DNA of 64,000 bases from Prochlorococcus sp. AG-402-N23 (GTDB lineage Bacteria; Cyanobacteriota; Cyanobacteriia; PCC-6307; Cyanobiaceae). Position numbers and translations under genes: made by a program. Below, in pieces: positions 1 to 8,999 of this stretch. The notes beneath the pieces were generated by a model. That model was not told the origin of the DNA. It saw only the letters and a program-made list of their open reading frames with translations, and made no database searches. Numbering within the stretch: position 1 is the first letter of the stretch; every line of letters starts with the position of its first letter. The stretch covers positions 1 to 64,000 of the forward strand of contig QCIX01000006.1 of assembly GCA_003216355.1 (NCBI GenBank). Direction: 5' to 3'.

Positions 1-420
1 AAGTAAATCTTCATATAATTTTGAAGCAGCCTGAAAATGTAAACCAATTTTTTCATTGAATCTTTTTTTTAAATCTTCAGGGAGATCAGGAATTGAATTT
101 TGTCTATTCTTAAAATCTTGACGCCTTAACTCTGGTAAGGGAATATTACCCAATTGAGAACTATCTGCATATCTCTGTGAAAATTCCTGGAAAGTAAATG
201 ATCTATGTCTTAAAATTTGGGCAGCGATTCCTCTGTTGGTTTCTATTTGTAAGGTCATAAATGACTGTTCAAAAACACTCCAATGTTCATTTTTAATGCA
301 ATAACTCAATAATTTCGAATAGTCTTCATTTTCCTGATTTTTTGGATTACTAACTCTTGCAATATAAGCCATCGTTTTTTCTGCATCAGGTGTTAGCGAA
401 ATTAGTTCAACTTTACTCAT
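1..420 (-). CDS. thyX: Flavin-dependent thymidylate synthase ThyX (partial, C-terminus outside window)
   Basis: ThyX makes dTMP from dUMP using FAD and methylene-tetrahydrofolate. The reverse strand from the ATG at 418-420 stays open to the window edge and is not in the ORF track. It begins MSKVELISLTPDAEKTMAYI and carries RHRSFTFQEFSQRY, the ThyX signature motif, at about residues 72-85. About 140 of the usual 200-plus residues are present; the rest lies beyond base 1. The gene ends upstream of nothing visible, and dcd follows its start by one base, so in transcription order dcd is upstream; dcd also supplies the dUMP route, so both belong to thymidylate synthesis. Confidence 0.93.
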   Translation of the reverse strand, partial: MSKVELISLTPDAEKTMAYIARVSNPKNQENEDYSKLLSYCIKNEHWSVFEQSFMTLQIETNRGIAAQILRHRSFTFQEFSQRYADSSQLGNIPLPELRRQDFKNRQNSIPDLPEDLKKRFNEKIGLHFQAASKLYEDLL

Positions 421-421
421 T

Positions 422-1015
422 TTAGATCTTTGCAAGAGTTACTTTTTCTGGTTGGTTTTGATATTTACCTCTTCTATCTTCATAAGTTGTAGAGCACGGA
501 TCACCTTCAAAAAAGAGTAGTTGGCAAATACCCTCTTCAGCATAAATTCTGCAATCTGCACCTGAACTATTACTAAACTCTAAAGTTAGATGACCTTCCC
601 ACCCAGCCTCTGCGGGCGTTGTATTAACAATAATTCCAAGTCGTGCGTAAGTACTTTTGCCTATACAGATTACAGTTATATTTTCTGGCACTTTCATCTT
701 TTCTAAAGCAACTCCTAAACCATAGGAGTGAGCAGGAAGAATAAAAAAGTCTCCATCATCATCATGGTGAAGAATAGTTTTCTCTAAATTATTAGGATTA
801 AACTTTTTGGGGTTCATCACAGTCCCAGGGATATGTCTGAAAATTAGGAATTCTTTTGATGAAAGTCTTAAATCATATCCATAAGATGAACATCCGTAAC
901 TCAAAACTGGCTTTTTTTTATTGTCAGGCTCAAGATGTCTCACTAAATTTGATTGAAAGGGTTTGATCATACCTTCCGAAGCTTTTTGATTTATCCAGAG
1001 ATCATTTTTTAGCAT
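422..1015 (-). CDS. dcd: dCTP deaminase
   Basis: Deaminates dCTP to dUTP, feeding dUMP to thymidylate synthase. The 197-residue product has the family core KSTYARLGIIVNTTPAEAG followed by WEGHLTLEFSN, which contains the active-site Arg and Glu region of the trimeric dUTPase-fold enzymes; the length is normal. It sits one base from thyX and four bases from the CobA/CobO-like gene, all on the minus strand, so the three are probably cotranscribed. The pairing with thyX is metabolically sensible. Identification is firm. Confidence 0.95.
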   Translation of the reverse strand: MLKNDLWINQKASEGMIKPFQSNLVRHLEPDNKKKPVLSYGCSSYGYDLRLSSKEFLIFRHIPGTVMNPKKFNPNNLEKTILHHDDDGDFFILPAHSYGLGVALEKMKVPENITVICIGKSTYARLGIIVNTTPAEAGWEGHLTLEFSNSSGADCRIYAEEGICQLLFFEGDPCSTTYEDRRGKYQNQPEKVTLAKI

Positions 1016-1019
1016 TGTT

Positions 1020-1601
1020 TTATGAGCGAAGTTCGGTAATTTGGTTTGCCATTAATAATAAATCTTTAGGTATGTCTGTACCAGTAAGGATTACATCTCC
1101 TGATATGAATCGGTTTTCAAGTGTTGAAATCAAATCATCTTTATCGATAATTTTCATATTGATAGCTAAAAAAATTTCATCAAGTATGATTTGATCATTC
1201 TCTCCAGACTTTAGTTCTCTTTTACAGAAATTCCATAATTCAATAATTGATTCATTAATAGATTTTTTTAAATTTTTATTCTTTTCAACTGCTTCATAAT
1301 TATATTGATCAAAGGAATGTGATGATCTTACCCAGGTTAGATTACCGCATAGCTTTACTGCATGATTAACTCCTTGCTTGACCCCCCCCTTCATAAATTG
1401 TATTAGTAGAACTTTCCTGCCAAGAGCAGCATTTCTTAGAGAATCTCTAATGATAGATGTGTAGCTACCTCTATATGAAGATTGATAGATTTGAATTTGC
1501 CCGTTTTGTGAAAATTTTTTTACTTTAATTTTGTTATCAGTATTTATTTTTACAACATCAAGATTACCTTTGGAATAAATATGAGATGAACTAATTACCA
1601 T
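1020..1601 (-). CDS. CobA/CobO-family protein lacking the P-loop (degenerate cob(I)alamin adenosyltransferase-like)
   Basis: The 193-residue product aligns by eye with the BtuR/CobO/CobP corrinoid adenosyltransferases: ALGRKVLLIQFMKGG (strand after the P-loop), IILDEIFLAINMKII (Walker B region) and DVILTGTDIPKDLLLMAN near the C-terminus. The nucleotide-binding GxGKGK(S/T) motif expected near residues 38-50 is replaced by YQSSYRGSYTS, so ATP binding as in true CobA is doubtful. From memory, cyanobacteria carry a conserved P-loop-less member of this family, so this may be a separate function rather than decay. It lies divergent from ntcA and upstream of dcd-thyX. A G8 run (coding strand) falls in the MKGGVKQG region. 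Confidence 0.7.
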   Translation of the reverse strand: MVISSSHIYSKGNLDVVKINTDNKIKVKKFSQNGQIQIYQSSYRGSYTSIIRDSLRNAALGRKVLLIQFMKGGVKQGVNHAVKLCGNLTWVRSSHSFDQYNYEAVEKNKNLKKSINESIIELWNFCKRELKSGENDQIILDEIFLAINMKIIDKDDLISTLENRFISGDVILTGTDIPKDLLLMANQITELRS

Positions 1602-1738
1602 TATTTAGGTTCTTTCTACATGCAGTATAATTAGAATCTATTGACGCTGCATATAGTGTAATTTTACTTAAAAAAGGGTTAAGCAATTTGAAACTGACTG
1701 AAAAAAACTTATTTATATACTTATAAGAATTGAAAATT

Positions 1739-1780
1739 GTTACTGTTGATACAAGATATTTTAGGGTGTCTCCTTAAATT
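1739..1780 (+). promoter_or_regulatory. Probable NtcA-type promoter of ntcA
   Basis: GTTACTGTTGATAC (1739-1752) matches the NtcA consensus GTAN8TAC at five of six fixed positions. It is followed after 22 bases by TAAATT (1775-1780), a TAN3T -10 box. This is the class II NtcA-activated promoter geometry and would give positive autoregulation. The predicted start point would leave only about 14 bases of leader before the ATG at 1801. No promoter mapping is available here. Confidence 0.6.
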
Positions 1781-1800
1781 TTTTAATAGTTAAGTTATTT

Positions 1801-2535
1801 ATGATACCTGCTTCACGAGGATTCAACAGCTTTAGTTCGCAACATTCCGGACAAAGTAAAATTAACTCTGTTGGAGAACGTTTTCCAATCAATAGAACTT
1901 TAATGGAAGTTATTAAAGGTCTAGATGGTGCAAGCACAGAAATGGTTGAGAGGTCTAAAACAATATTCTTCCCTGGAGACCCTGCTGAAAGGGTTTATCT
2001 TATAAGAAGAGGAGCAGTAAGACTTTCAAGAGTTTATGAGTCAGGTGAAGAAATAACTGTTGCTCTTTTAAGAGAGAATAGTCTCTTTGGTGTCTTATCC
2101 CTCCTAACAGGACATAGATCCGATCGTTTTTACCATGCCATAGCATTCACAAGAGTTGAAATGATAACAGCACCTGCTAATTCTGTTTTAAGAGCTATAG
2201 AGGAAGATGCATCAGTAGGACTGTTACTTTTACAGGGGCTTTCAAGTAGGATCCTGCAAACTGAAACAATGATAGAAACTCTTACACATAGAGATATGTC
2301 TTCTCGTTTAGTAAGTTTTTTAATGGTCCTTTGTAGAGACTTTGGAGTTGCAGGTGAAAAAGGTATTACGATAGATTTAAGGCTTTCTCATCAGGCAATT
2401 GCTGAAGCTATTGGTTCTACAAGAGTAACCATTACAAGATTATTGGGAGATTTAAAGGATTCAGGTCTTCTTAATATTGAAAGAAAAAAGATCACCGTGT
2501 TCGATCCAATTGCTCTTGCAAAAAGATTTAATTGA
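1801..2535 (+). CDS. ntcA: Global nitrogen regulator NtcA
   Basis: CRP/FNR-family transcription factor that senses 2-oxoglutarate and activates nitrogen-assimilation genes in cyanobacteria. The 244-residue product has the cyclic-nucleotide-binding-like fold at about residues 50-150 ([20 protein letters not shown], then [20 protein letters not shown]) and a C-terminal helix-turn-helix, [20 protein letters not shown], nearly invariant among NtcA proteins. The N-terminus is somewhat longer than in freshwater NtcA. The promoter has an NtcA-like site, and amt1 in this window has a perfect one. Confidence 0.97.
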   Translation: MIPASRGFNSFSSQHSGQSKINSVGERFPINRTLMEVIKGLDGASTEMVERSKTIFFPGDPAERVYLIRRGAVRLSRVYESGEEITVALLRENSLFGVLSLLTGHRSDRFYHAIAFTRVEMITAPANSVLRAIEEDASVGLLLLQGLSSRILQTETMIETLTHRDMSSRLVSFLMVLCRDFGVAGEKGITIDLRLSHQAIAEAIGSTRVTITRLLGDLKDSGLLNIERKKITVFDPIALAKRFN

Positions 2536-2556
2536 TTCATCATAAATTATGATGTA

Positions 2557-3540
2557 TTGAGTATATGCAAAAGTGTGGCTTGGATTTTAATTGTTTTTTT
2601 AATATTACTAGGGGGATTAATTGCACCATTTGGGGATGTTCTTGGAACAAAGATTGGTAAAGCAAGATTTAGTATCTTAAAATTAAGACCGAAAAAAACA
2701 GCAACTATAATAACTATTATTACTGGTGGGTTTATTAGTTCAATATCAATAGGGTTATTGATTTTAGTAAGTGAAGAATTCAGACAAAGGCTTTTTGTTG
2801 ATATTCCTTTTTTGCAAAAAACATTAGATGAAAGTAAAAAGGCTTTAATTCCTTTACAGGAAGAAAGAAAGGAACTTGAAGGTAAAATTATTCAAAAAGA
2901 AAAGGAGTTAAATCAATTAAAAAATAATATTAAAGAATTTAGGAGAGGAAATATCGTTATTAAAAGAGGACAAACTTTATTTATTGCTGAGGTTGATTCC
3001 AGCTCAAATATAAAACTTAACTTAAGAAAAATCTATAATGAAGCTGATAAATATGTTAGGAAAATTGTTATCCCAAATAATAAACAAGCAAGAAATATTC
3101 TTTTGTGGAGACCCAGTGATATTACAAAAATTGAGACAATAGCTGCTAGTGGTGGTAACTGGGTTTTATTAATTAAATCAGCAACAAATGTTTTAAAAGG
3201 AGATAATTATGTTTTTGTATCTCCAGATTTATTAGAGAATAAATTTATAGTCAAAAAAGGTGATATTATTACAAGCTCTATTCTTGGTGCAAGTGATTTA
3301 AATAGTAAATCAATAAATCTAAGAATTAAATCATTGCTTAGAGAAACAAGAGATGAAATTAAGTCAAAAGGATCACAAGTTAGTGAAATTAATACAAGTG
3401 GAAATTTTGTAAAAAAAATTAGAGACTTTCTTAAAGAAAATCAAAATATCAAATTTAAGTTAGAAGTAGTATCTTTAAGAGATAGTAAAACTTTAGAACC
3501 TATAGTCGTTGAAATTAATATTTTAAAGATTGCAGCTTAA
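2557..3540 (+). CDS. DUF3084-family membrane-anchored coiled-coil protein
   Basis: Function unknown. The N-terminus has two hydrophobic segments (about residues 8-26 and 50-70) separated by a basic stretch, then a charged coiled-coil region rich in Lys/Glu (about 90-125), then a soluble domain. This is the layout of the cyanobacterial DUF3084 family. The track start is TTG at 2557, 21 bases after ntcA stops; no ATG is available in frame before the first hydrophobic segment. It abuts the YqgF-like gene directly (stop at 3540, ATG at 3541), so the two are likely cotranscribed. Confidence 0.75.
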   Translation: MSICKSVAWILIVFLILLGGLIAPFGDVLGTKIGKARFSILKLRPKKTATIITIITGGFISSISIGLLILVSEEFRQRLFVDIPFLQKTLDESKKALIPLQEERKELEGKIIQKEKELNQLKNNIKEFRRGNIVIKRGQTLFIAEVDSSSNIKLNLRKIYNEADKYVRKIVIPNNKQARNILLWRPSDITKIETIAASGGNWVLLIKSATNVLKGDNYVFVSPDLLENKFIVKKGDIITSSILGASDLNSKSINLRIKSLLRETRDEIKSKGSQVSEINTSGNFVKKIRDFLKENQNIKFKLEVVSLRDSKTLEPIVVEINILKIAA

Positions 3541-3978
3541 ATGTCTAGAGTAATAACTATTGATCCAGGAAAAAGTAAATGTGGCTTAGTATTAGCTGAA
3601 ATAAGTGAAAAAAAAGTTTATAAAGCGATAATTCTTAAAAGTGAATTACTTGGGAATTATGTCAGAAATTTAATTACCGCTGAGGACATATCACAAATTA
3701 TTATTGGCAATGGGACCACCAATAGAGAGATTAGAGAAAAACTAGATTTTTTTAAAAAAGAAATAATAAATTTTGAGGAAAAAAATACTACCTACAGGGC
3801 TAAAGCAAGATATTTCGAACTTTTTCCAATCAGTGGTCTCGGGTGTTTAATTCCAAGGGAGGTTTTTATTCTTAATAAAAACCTTGATGCGATATCAGCT
3901 TTGATAATTTTAGAGGATTATTGCAAAATGAAGTTTACTTTAAATCAAAATGTAGATTTTAAAACTTGGCTGAAATAG
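3541..3978 (+). CDS. YqgF/RuvC-like RNase H-fold nuclease
   Basis: The 145-residue product carries the three acidic motifs of the YqgF (RuvX) superfamily: VITIDPGKSKCGLV at the N-terminus, FEEKNTTYRAKAR (equivalent to the DE..(S/T)T..A motif), and NLDAISALIILEDY near the C-terminus. IIIGNGTT corresponds to the conserved strand before the middle helix. YqgF proteins act in pre-16S rRNA 5' processing or as junction-resolvase-like nucleases. Sequence is divergent enough that this may be a cyanobacterial paralogue rather than the main RuvX. It starts immediately after the DUF3084 gene and overlaps the convergent DUF3146 gene by 20 bases. Confidence 0.7.
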   Translation: MSRVITIDPGKSKCGLVLAEISEKKVYKAIILKSELLGNYVRNLITAEDISQIIIGNGTTNREIREKLDFFKKEIINFEEKNTTYRAKARYFELFPISGLGCLIPREVFILNKNLDAISALIILEDYCKMKFTLNQNVDFKTWLK

Positions 3979-4216
3979 TGAACTTATACTCATTCCCTGT
4001 TTCTAGTTCATAATCTTTTTGCAGTAAAAATTTCAATAAGGCATTCTCAATTAATGCTCTTCCTAAAGGTGGCTTTACTTTTAATAGACCTTTATGGAAG
4101 GAGTACGTAAAAGTCCATTTAAATTGACTAGCTTCCACAACCCCCTGAATTTGCTTTTTTGAGAAGCAATATTCCTTAACACTTACATTTGCAATAGTTT
4201 CAGGTTTTGAACGCAT
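3959..4216 (-). CDS. DUF3146-like small conserved protein
   Basis: An 85-residue protein of unknown function with no membrane segment or recognisable catalytic motif. The pattern SQFKWTFTYSFHKGLLKVKP, then PLGRALIENALLKFLLQKDY, and the small size recall the cyanobacterial DUF3146 family, as I remember it. It lies four bases downstream of pth on the minus strand and may be read with it. Its 3' end overlaps the convergent YqgF-like gene by 20 bases. Confidence 0.6.
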   Translation of the reverse strand: MRSKPETIANVSVKEYCFSKKQIQGVVEASQFKWTFTYSFHKGLLKVKPPLGRALIENALLKFLLQKDYELETGNEYKFTISAKF

Positions 4217-4219
4217 TTC

Positions 4220-4822
4220 TTAAGGTTGGTCTTTGTCAAATGAATTTAATTCGTTAATTATATATTCTTCTTTTTTAGTATTTAGTTGTTCTAGAGATTC
4301 GATTACTCTCTTGTAAACTTTATCTAATATTGATTTTTCTTCTAGAGAAATATTTCCTAATACATGTGAAATAGTATTGAAATTATTTTTTCCTTTTATT
4401 AGAGGAGGTGACCCAATACCAATTCTTATTCTCTTAAAGTTTTGGGTCTGCAATTGTTCAATGATGCTTTTAAGCCCGTTATGTCCCCCTGAACTTCCTT
4501 TTCTTCTAAATCTTATTTTTCCAAGGGGAAGATCTTTATCATCGACTATTATAAAAATCTGATCTAAATTTATTTTGTACCAATCAACTATTGCTCGGAC
4601 TGCATCACCACTGTTATTCATAAACGTATTTGGTAAAAATAATCTGAAAGTAGAATCATTGATTTGAAATTCTGAGCAGGAACTTTTAAGCTTATCTTTT
4701 AGTAAAAAATTTGAATTATATTTTTTCGAGAGATGTTCAAGCAGTAAAAAACCTATATTATGTCTACTTTTTGAGTATTTTTTACCAGGATTTCCTAATC
4801 CAATTAAAAATATTTCTTTCAT
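4220..4822 (-). CDS. pth: Peptidyl-tRNA hydrolase
   Basis: Cleaves peptidyl-tRNA released from stalled ribosomes. The 200-residue product has the full Pth signature: LIGLGNPGKKYSKSRHNIGF with the catalytic His near residue 22, the Asn-containing NTFMNNSG, VDDKDLPLGKIRFR with the Asp that activates the His, and GGHNGLKSI. Length is normal. The downstream small DUF3146-like gene starts after a three-base gap. Confidence 0.97.
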   Translation of the reverse strand: MKEIFLIGLGNPGKKYSKSRHNIGFLLLEHLSKKYNSNFLLKDKLKSSCSEFQINDSTFRLFLPNTFMNNSGDAVRAIVDWYKINLDQIFIIVDDKDLPLGKIRFRRKGSSGGHNGLKSIIEQLQTQNFKRIRIGIGSPPLIKGKNNFNTISHVLGNISLEEKSILDKVYKRVIESLEQLNTKKEEYIINELNSFDKDQP

Positions 4823-4962
4823 TGTTTATTTCTAAATCTCTTTTTGTTTGAGAATTATGAATATATACAAACTATAACTAATTAATAAAAACAAAAATTT
4901 TAAAAAAGTTATTTGGCAATTTTCACGTTAACCAAACAATTTTTTGAGAAAATTTCAGAAAT

Positions 4963-5163
4963 TTAGTTTCCGTTCCAATCTACTGAGAAACCTTGTAGTA
5001 GTAAGGATTGGTTATAAATTTGTAGAAGAATAACTAAGAAAACCAAAAGTAGTAGACCAATTACTGTCATTACAGGAACTGCTCCCCAACCAGGTACAAC
5101 TTTTCCCTGACCTGAATTGCCAATTGCTTTTAAAAGACTTCCTAATGCTGTTTTTTGACCCAT
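4963..5163 (-). CDS. psbH: Photosystem II protein PsbH
   Basis: Small PSII subunit with one transmembrane helix. The 66-residue sequence [20 protein letters not shown], the [17 protein letters not shown] helix and the C-terminal [13 protein letters not shown] match PsbH closely. The N-terminal Thr region phosphorylated in plants is short here, as in other cyanobacteria. It is divergent from psbN across about 80 bases, the standard cyanobacterial arrangement. Confidence 0.97.
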
Positions 5164-5243
5164 GTTAAATTCACAAAATCGAATATTATTTCGCTATTGT
5201 ATAAGAACTCATACATAAATTGTTTACAAACTTAGCAAAATTG
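5164..5243. promoter_or_regulatory. psbH-psbN divergent intergenic region with two small inverted repeats
   Basis: The 80-base gap holds two short stem-loop candidates, CGAATATTATTTCG and GTATAAGAACTCATAC. It must contain both divergent promoters. A structured RNA called the psbNH motif has been described between these genes in marine cyanobacteria; I cannot align to that model here, so the match is by location only. Confidence 0.3.
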
Positions 5244-5396
5244 ATGCAAACTTTATCATCAGCTCCAGATCCTGCAGTTTCTATAGCTGTAACAATTCTG
5301 GCTTTACTTTTGGCTTTGACCGGTTTTGGTCTTTGGACTGCCTTTGGACCTAAAGCAGCAAAACTTACTGATCCTTGGGATGATCATGATGATTAA
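5244..5396 (+). CDS. psbN: Photosystem II assembly protein PsbN
   Basis: Too short for the ORF track. Translation from the ATG at 5244 gives 50 residues: MQTLSSAPDPAVSIAVTILA followed by a hydrophobic helix and the conserved tail FGPKAAKLTDPWDDHDD. In plastids PsbN is an assembly factor for the PSII reaction centre rather than a stable subunit. It is divergent from psbH, the universal position of this gene. Confidence 0.95.
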   Translation: MQTLSSAPDPAVSIAVTILALLLALTGFGLWTAFGPKAAKLTDPWDDHDD

Positions 5397-5505
5397 TTAA
5401 TCCTGAAAGTATTTCAAAATTTACCAAAAATACAAAAAGTAAACAATTAACCATAGTTTAATTATAAATTTAATAGGATATAAATCTGTCAGCACTAGTA
5501 ATTCC

Positions 5506-5634
5506 ATGCTCGCTTTAAAAATTTCTGTTTACACCATCGTCTTTTTCTTTGTTGGAATATTTCTTTTCGGATTTTTAGCAAGTGACCCAACAAGAACCCC
5601 AAACAGAAAAGACCTAGAAAGTCCACAAGATTAA
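5506..5634 (+). CDS. psbI: Photosystem II reaction-centre protein PsbI
   Basis: Too short for the ORF track. Translation from the ATG at 5506 gives 42 residues, [20 protein letters not shown] continuing to [20 protein letters not shown] and QD. The single helix and the [11 protein letters not shown] tail are diagnostic of PsbI, which binds near D1 and CP43. It lies about 110 bases downstream of psbN on the same strand. Confidence 0.95.
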
Positions 5635-5681
5635 TATTTTTAATTTAATTCTTAAATTGATTTCAGGTCGGATTTAAATAG

Positions 5682-6305
5682 CTATAACAAATTAGTATTA
5701 AATTTTATATAAGGTAATTGGGAAAATTTATTTTCTATTAAATTTTCATTCTCAAGTAGTGTTGATGTAGCATCCCATTCCCCTGATATAAACATTTTTC
5801 TTGAGCTTTCCTTAATATCAAGATTGAAATTTAAATTTTTTGATTTTGCTAAGGATTTTTTTAGATCAATTTCAAAAAATAAAAATTTATCATCTTTATA
5901 TTTTTGAATTTTTTGTATTAATTCTTTAGCAAGCGTAAAGCATGGAATTCCAATTGCTATACAGTTACTATAAAAAATATCAGCGAAACTCTCGCCTATT
6001 ATTGCTTTTATCCCCCATCTCAGAAGTGCTTGGGGAGCATGCTCTCTACTGGAACCACATCCGAAATTGCTATTAACAACTAGTATTGAGGCATTTTCGT
6101 TTTCCTGTAGATCAAAAGGATGCCTTCCCTTTAAATTTTTTCTATCATCTGCAAAAACAGATTCACCTAATGAATCAAAGTTAACACACTTCAAATAACG
6201 TGCTGGAATTATTCGATCTGTATCAATGTCGTTACCAATCAAGGAGATACATTTCCCGTTAATTTTTGTAATTTTTCCAATTGGTGGGGTAAACTCGGAT
6301 TTCAT
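5682..6305 (-). CDS. leuD: 3-isopropylmalate dehydratase small subunit
   Basis: Forms the isopropylmalate isomerase of leucine synthesis with LeuC. The 207-residue product has the swivelling-domain motifs GNDIDTDRIIPARYLK and NFGCGSSREHAPQALLRWG, with IGESFADIFYSNCIAIGIPC after them. Its ATG overlaps the leuC stop by one base, so translation is probably coupled. Length is normal. Confidence 0.96.
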   Translation of the reverse strand: MKSEFTPPIGKITKINGKCISLIGNDIDTDRIIPARYLKCVNFDSLGESVFADDRKNLKGRHPFDLQENENASILVVNSNFGCGSSREHAPQALLRWGIKAIIGESFADIFYSNCIAIGIPCFTLAKELIQKIQKYKDDKFLFFEIDLKKSLAKSKNLNFNLDIKESSRKMFISGEWDATSTLLENENLIENKFSQLPYIKFNTNLL

Positions 6306-7711
6306 TAGTTGATAAATTCTCGAACGTCACTGACTTTTCCATTAATTGCAGCAGCAGCAACCATTGCTGGACTCATAAGTAGCGTCCTCCCGTTTGGAGA
6401 TCCCTGTCTGCCCTTGAAATTTCTATTGCTAGAACTGGCACTAACTTGATTACCTATTAGCCTATCTGAATTCATTGCTAAACACATTGAGCAGCCTGGC
6501 TCTCTCCATTGAAATCCAGAATCCTTAAATATCTGATCAAGACCCTCTTTTTTTGCTGCAATGGCTACTCTTTCTGAGCCAGGCACTACAAATGCTTTTA
6601 CATTCTTAGATACTTTTTTATCTTTTAATACTTTAGCTGCAATTCTCAAGTCACTAATTCGACCATTTGTACAACTGCCTATGAAACAAACTTCTATAGG
6701 AATATCTTTTATTGATTGTCCTGGCTTGAAACTCATATATTCAAAAGCCTCTTCAGCAACTAATTTGTCATTAGGGGACAATTCATCTAAAAGAGGTATT
6801 TGTTGATTAATGCCTATACTTTGGCCGGGAGTAATCCCCCAAGTAACGGTTGGTTCTATTTTTGCAGCATCTATTTTAATTACATCATCATAAATTGAAT
6901 TTTCATCACTTTTTAATGTTTTCCACCATGTGAGTGCATTTTCCCAATGATCGTTTTTTGGTGCGCATAATTTATTTTTAATGTAACTAAAGGTCTTTTC
7001 ATCAGGGTTTATATAGCCGCATCTAGCTCCTCCTTCAATAGACATATTACATATAGTCATTCTCTCTTCCATTGATAATGCATTAATCGCAGGCCCTGCG
7101 AATTCATATGCGAAACCTACTCCTGCCTTTACACCAAGTTTATTAATGATATGAAGTACTAAATCCTTAGCATAAACACCACTAGATAATTTATTGTCAC
7201 ACCAAATCTGCCTCACTTTTAATTTGTTCATGGCTATGGTTTGGCTAGCAAGAACATCTCTTACTTGGCTTGTACCTATCCCAAAAGCAATTGACCCAAA
7301 AGCTCCATGAGTTGAAGTATGAGAATCTCCGCAAGCAATTGTCATGCCTGGCTGGGTTAGCCCTAATTCTGGGGCCACTACATGAACTATTCCTTGATTA
7401 CCACTACCAATATTAAAAAATCTTATTTTATGTTTTAAGCAATTCTTCTCAAGTGTTTCAATCATTTTTTCAGCGAGACTATCTTTGAAAGGCCTGCTCT
7501 GATTATCTGTTGGCACAATATGATCAACAGTAGCAACAGTTCTACTAGGGAATTTTACTGTTAAATTTTTGTCTTTTAAAGCGCCAAATGCTTGAGGACT
7601 TGTCACTTCATGGATTAAGTGAAGACCAATAAAAATTTGATCTGAGCCGCCAGGAAGACTGGAAACTTTGTGTAAATCCCAAACTTTATCAAATAAGGTA
7701 TCTTTACTCAA
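6305..7711 (-). CDS. leuC: 3-isopropylmalate dehydratase large subunit
   Basis: Aconitase-family enzyme with a [4Fe-4S] cluster; isomerises 2- to 3-isopropylmalate in leucine synthesis. The 468-residue product begins with [12 protein letters not shown], contains the cluster ligands in [14 protein letters not shown] and [11 protein letters not shown], and ends with the [20 protein letters not shown] block. It is upstream of leuD with a one-base overlap and 13 bases downstream of cinA on the same strand. Confidence 0.97.
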   Translation of the reverse strand: MSKDTLFDKVWDLHKVSSLPGGSDQIFIGLHLIHEVTSPQAFGALKDKNLTVKFPSRTVATVDHIVPTDNQSRPFKDSLAEKMIETLEKNCLKHKIRFFNIGSGNQGIVHVVAPELGLTQPGMTIACGDSHTSTHGAFGSIAFGIGTSQVRDVLASQTIAMNKLKVRQIWCDNKLSSGVYAKDLVLHIINKLGVKAGVGFAYEFAGPAINALSMEERMTICNMSIEGGARCGYINPDEKTFSYIKNKLCAPKNDHWENALTWWKTLKSDENSIYDDVIKIDAAKIEPTVTWGITPGQSIGINQQIPLLDELSPNDKLVAEEAFEYMSFKPGQSIKDIPIEVCFIGSCTNGRISDLRIAAKVLKDKKVSKNVKAFVVPGSERVAIAAKKEGLDQIFKDSGFQWREPGCSMCLAMNSDRLIGNQVSASSSNRNFKGRQGSPNGRTLLMSPAMVAAAAINGKVSDVREFIN

Positions 7712-7724
7712 TTTGTAAAAAAAG

Positions 7725-8999
7725 CTACTTACTATTTGATAATAAGATTAATCTGAGGCTGTTCAAACACACATTTACACTTAGTGTTTGAATTTCAATT
7801 CTGTTTCGGGTTGAGTTAAATATTTTTTTTATATTAGTTACATGATTATTCGGTCCTGCAATTGATACATAGACAAGTCCAACTGGTTTATCTGGACTGC
7901 CTCCATTAGGACCAGCTATCCCACTAATTGCTATTGCCCAATCTGCTCCTAATTTCTCTTTTACATTAATTGCCATGGCCTCACAAACTTCTTTAGAAAC
8001 AGCTCCATATTTTGTAAGCTTTTCTTCAGAAATATTTAATAATAAATTTTTTAGCTCATTACTATAGGAAACAATACTACCTTGAAAAACTTGAGATGAA
8101 CCTGATATTGATGTTAGAGATGAAGATAGAAGACCTCCTGTACAGGATTCAGCAAAAACAATAGTTTGGTTCCTCTTAGTTAACTCTTTTATTAAAACGC
8201 TTGGCAAAGTCTCATTATCCTCTCCAAAAATAAACTTTGAAAAATCTTTTTTTAATTTTTCTTTTACAGGCTTAATTATATTTTTTGCTTCTAGGTCATT
8301 CTTCGCTCGCGCGGTGATTCTTATTTTAACTTCTCCTAAGTTTGCATATGGAGCAACTGTTGGGTTTTTAAGATTTAATAGATCATTAATTTTTTCTGCA
8401 ACGCTAGATTCTCCAATTCCTGCAAATTTAAGAGTATTTGAAAAAAAGGAATAACTATCTGAGAACTTGGTTTTAATGAAATCATACGCAGTCTCTTCCC
8501 ACATAGTTTTCATTTCACTAGGTACTCCGGGGAAAGTAAGAATAGTAAATCCTTTTATTGGTTCCCATATCATTCCTGGGGCAGTGCCCCTAGGGTTATT
8601 AATTATTTGAGCATTTTTTGGGAAGAAACATTGTTTCCTTAAACTAGAGTAATCGTCTTTGAGCTTTGAGTTTGGAAGTTTTTGTTTAATTTCATCCCAT
8701 AAGTCCGGTCTTTCAAAAAGAGATACATTAAAAGATTTCGCTATTGCTTCAGTAGTTAAGTCATCTGGGGTGGGTCCCAATCCACCAGTTGTAATTAGAA
8801 GATTACTTCTTTTCGATATTTCTTGAATTACTTTTATAATTCGATCACAATTATCACCTACAGTTGATTGCCTAAAGTGATTTAAGCCTAATAGCGACAA
8901 CTGTTCAGAAATCCATTGAGCATTTGTGTTTATGATATTTCCTAAAAGTAGCTCTGTTCCAATAGAAAGAATTTCAACTCCCTTGGAATTAGGACTCAT
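7725..8999 (-). CDS. cinA: CinA-family protein (MoCF domain plus nicotinamide-nucleotide amidase domain)
   Basis: The 424-residue product has the N-terminal molybdopterin-binding-like domain ([20 protein letters not shown], then [13 protein letters not shown]) and a C-terminal amidase domain ([15 protein letters not shown] with the nucleophilic Ser, then [20 protein letters not shown]). The C-terminal domain class deamidates NMN for NAD recycling. The start ATG overlaps the glyA stop by four bases (ATGA), implying coupled translation. Confidence 0.95.
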   Translation of the reverse strand: MSPNSKGVEILSIGTELLLGNIINTNAQWISEQLSLLGLNHFRQSTVGDNCDRIIKVIQEISKRSNLLITTGGLGPTPDDLTTEAIAKSFNVSLFERPDLWDEIKQKLPNSKLKDDYSSLRKQCFFPKNAQIINNPRGTAPGMIWEPIKGFTILTFPGVPSEMKTMWEETAYDFIKTKFSDSYSFFSNTLKFAGIGESSVAEKINDLLNLKNPTVAPYANLGEVKIRITARAKNDLEAKNIIKPVKEKLKKDFSKFIFGEDNETLPSVLIKELTKRNQTIVFAESCTGGLLSSSLTSISGSSQVFQGSIVSYSNELKNLLLNISEEKLTKYGAVSKEVCEAMAINVKEKLGADWAIAISGIAGPNGGSPDKPVGLVYVSIAGPNNHVTNIKKIFNSTRNRIEIQTLSVNVCLNSLRLILLSNSK

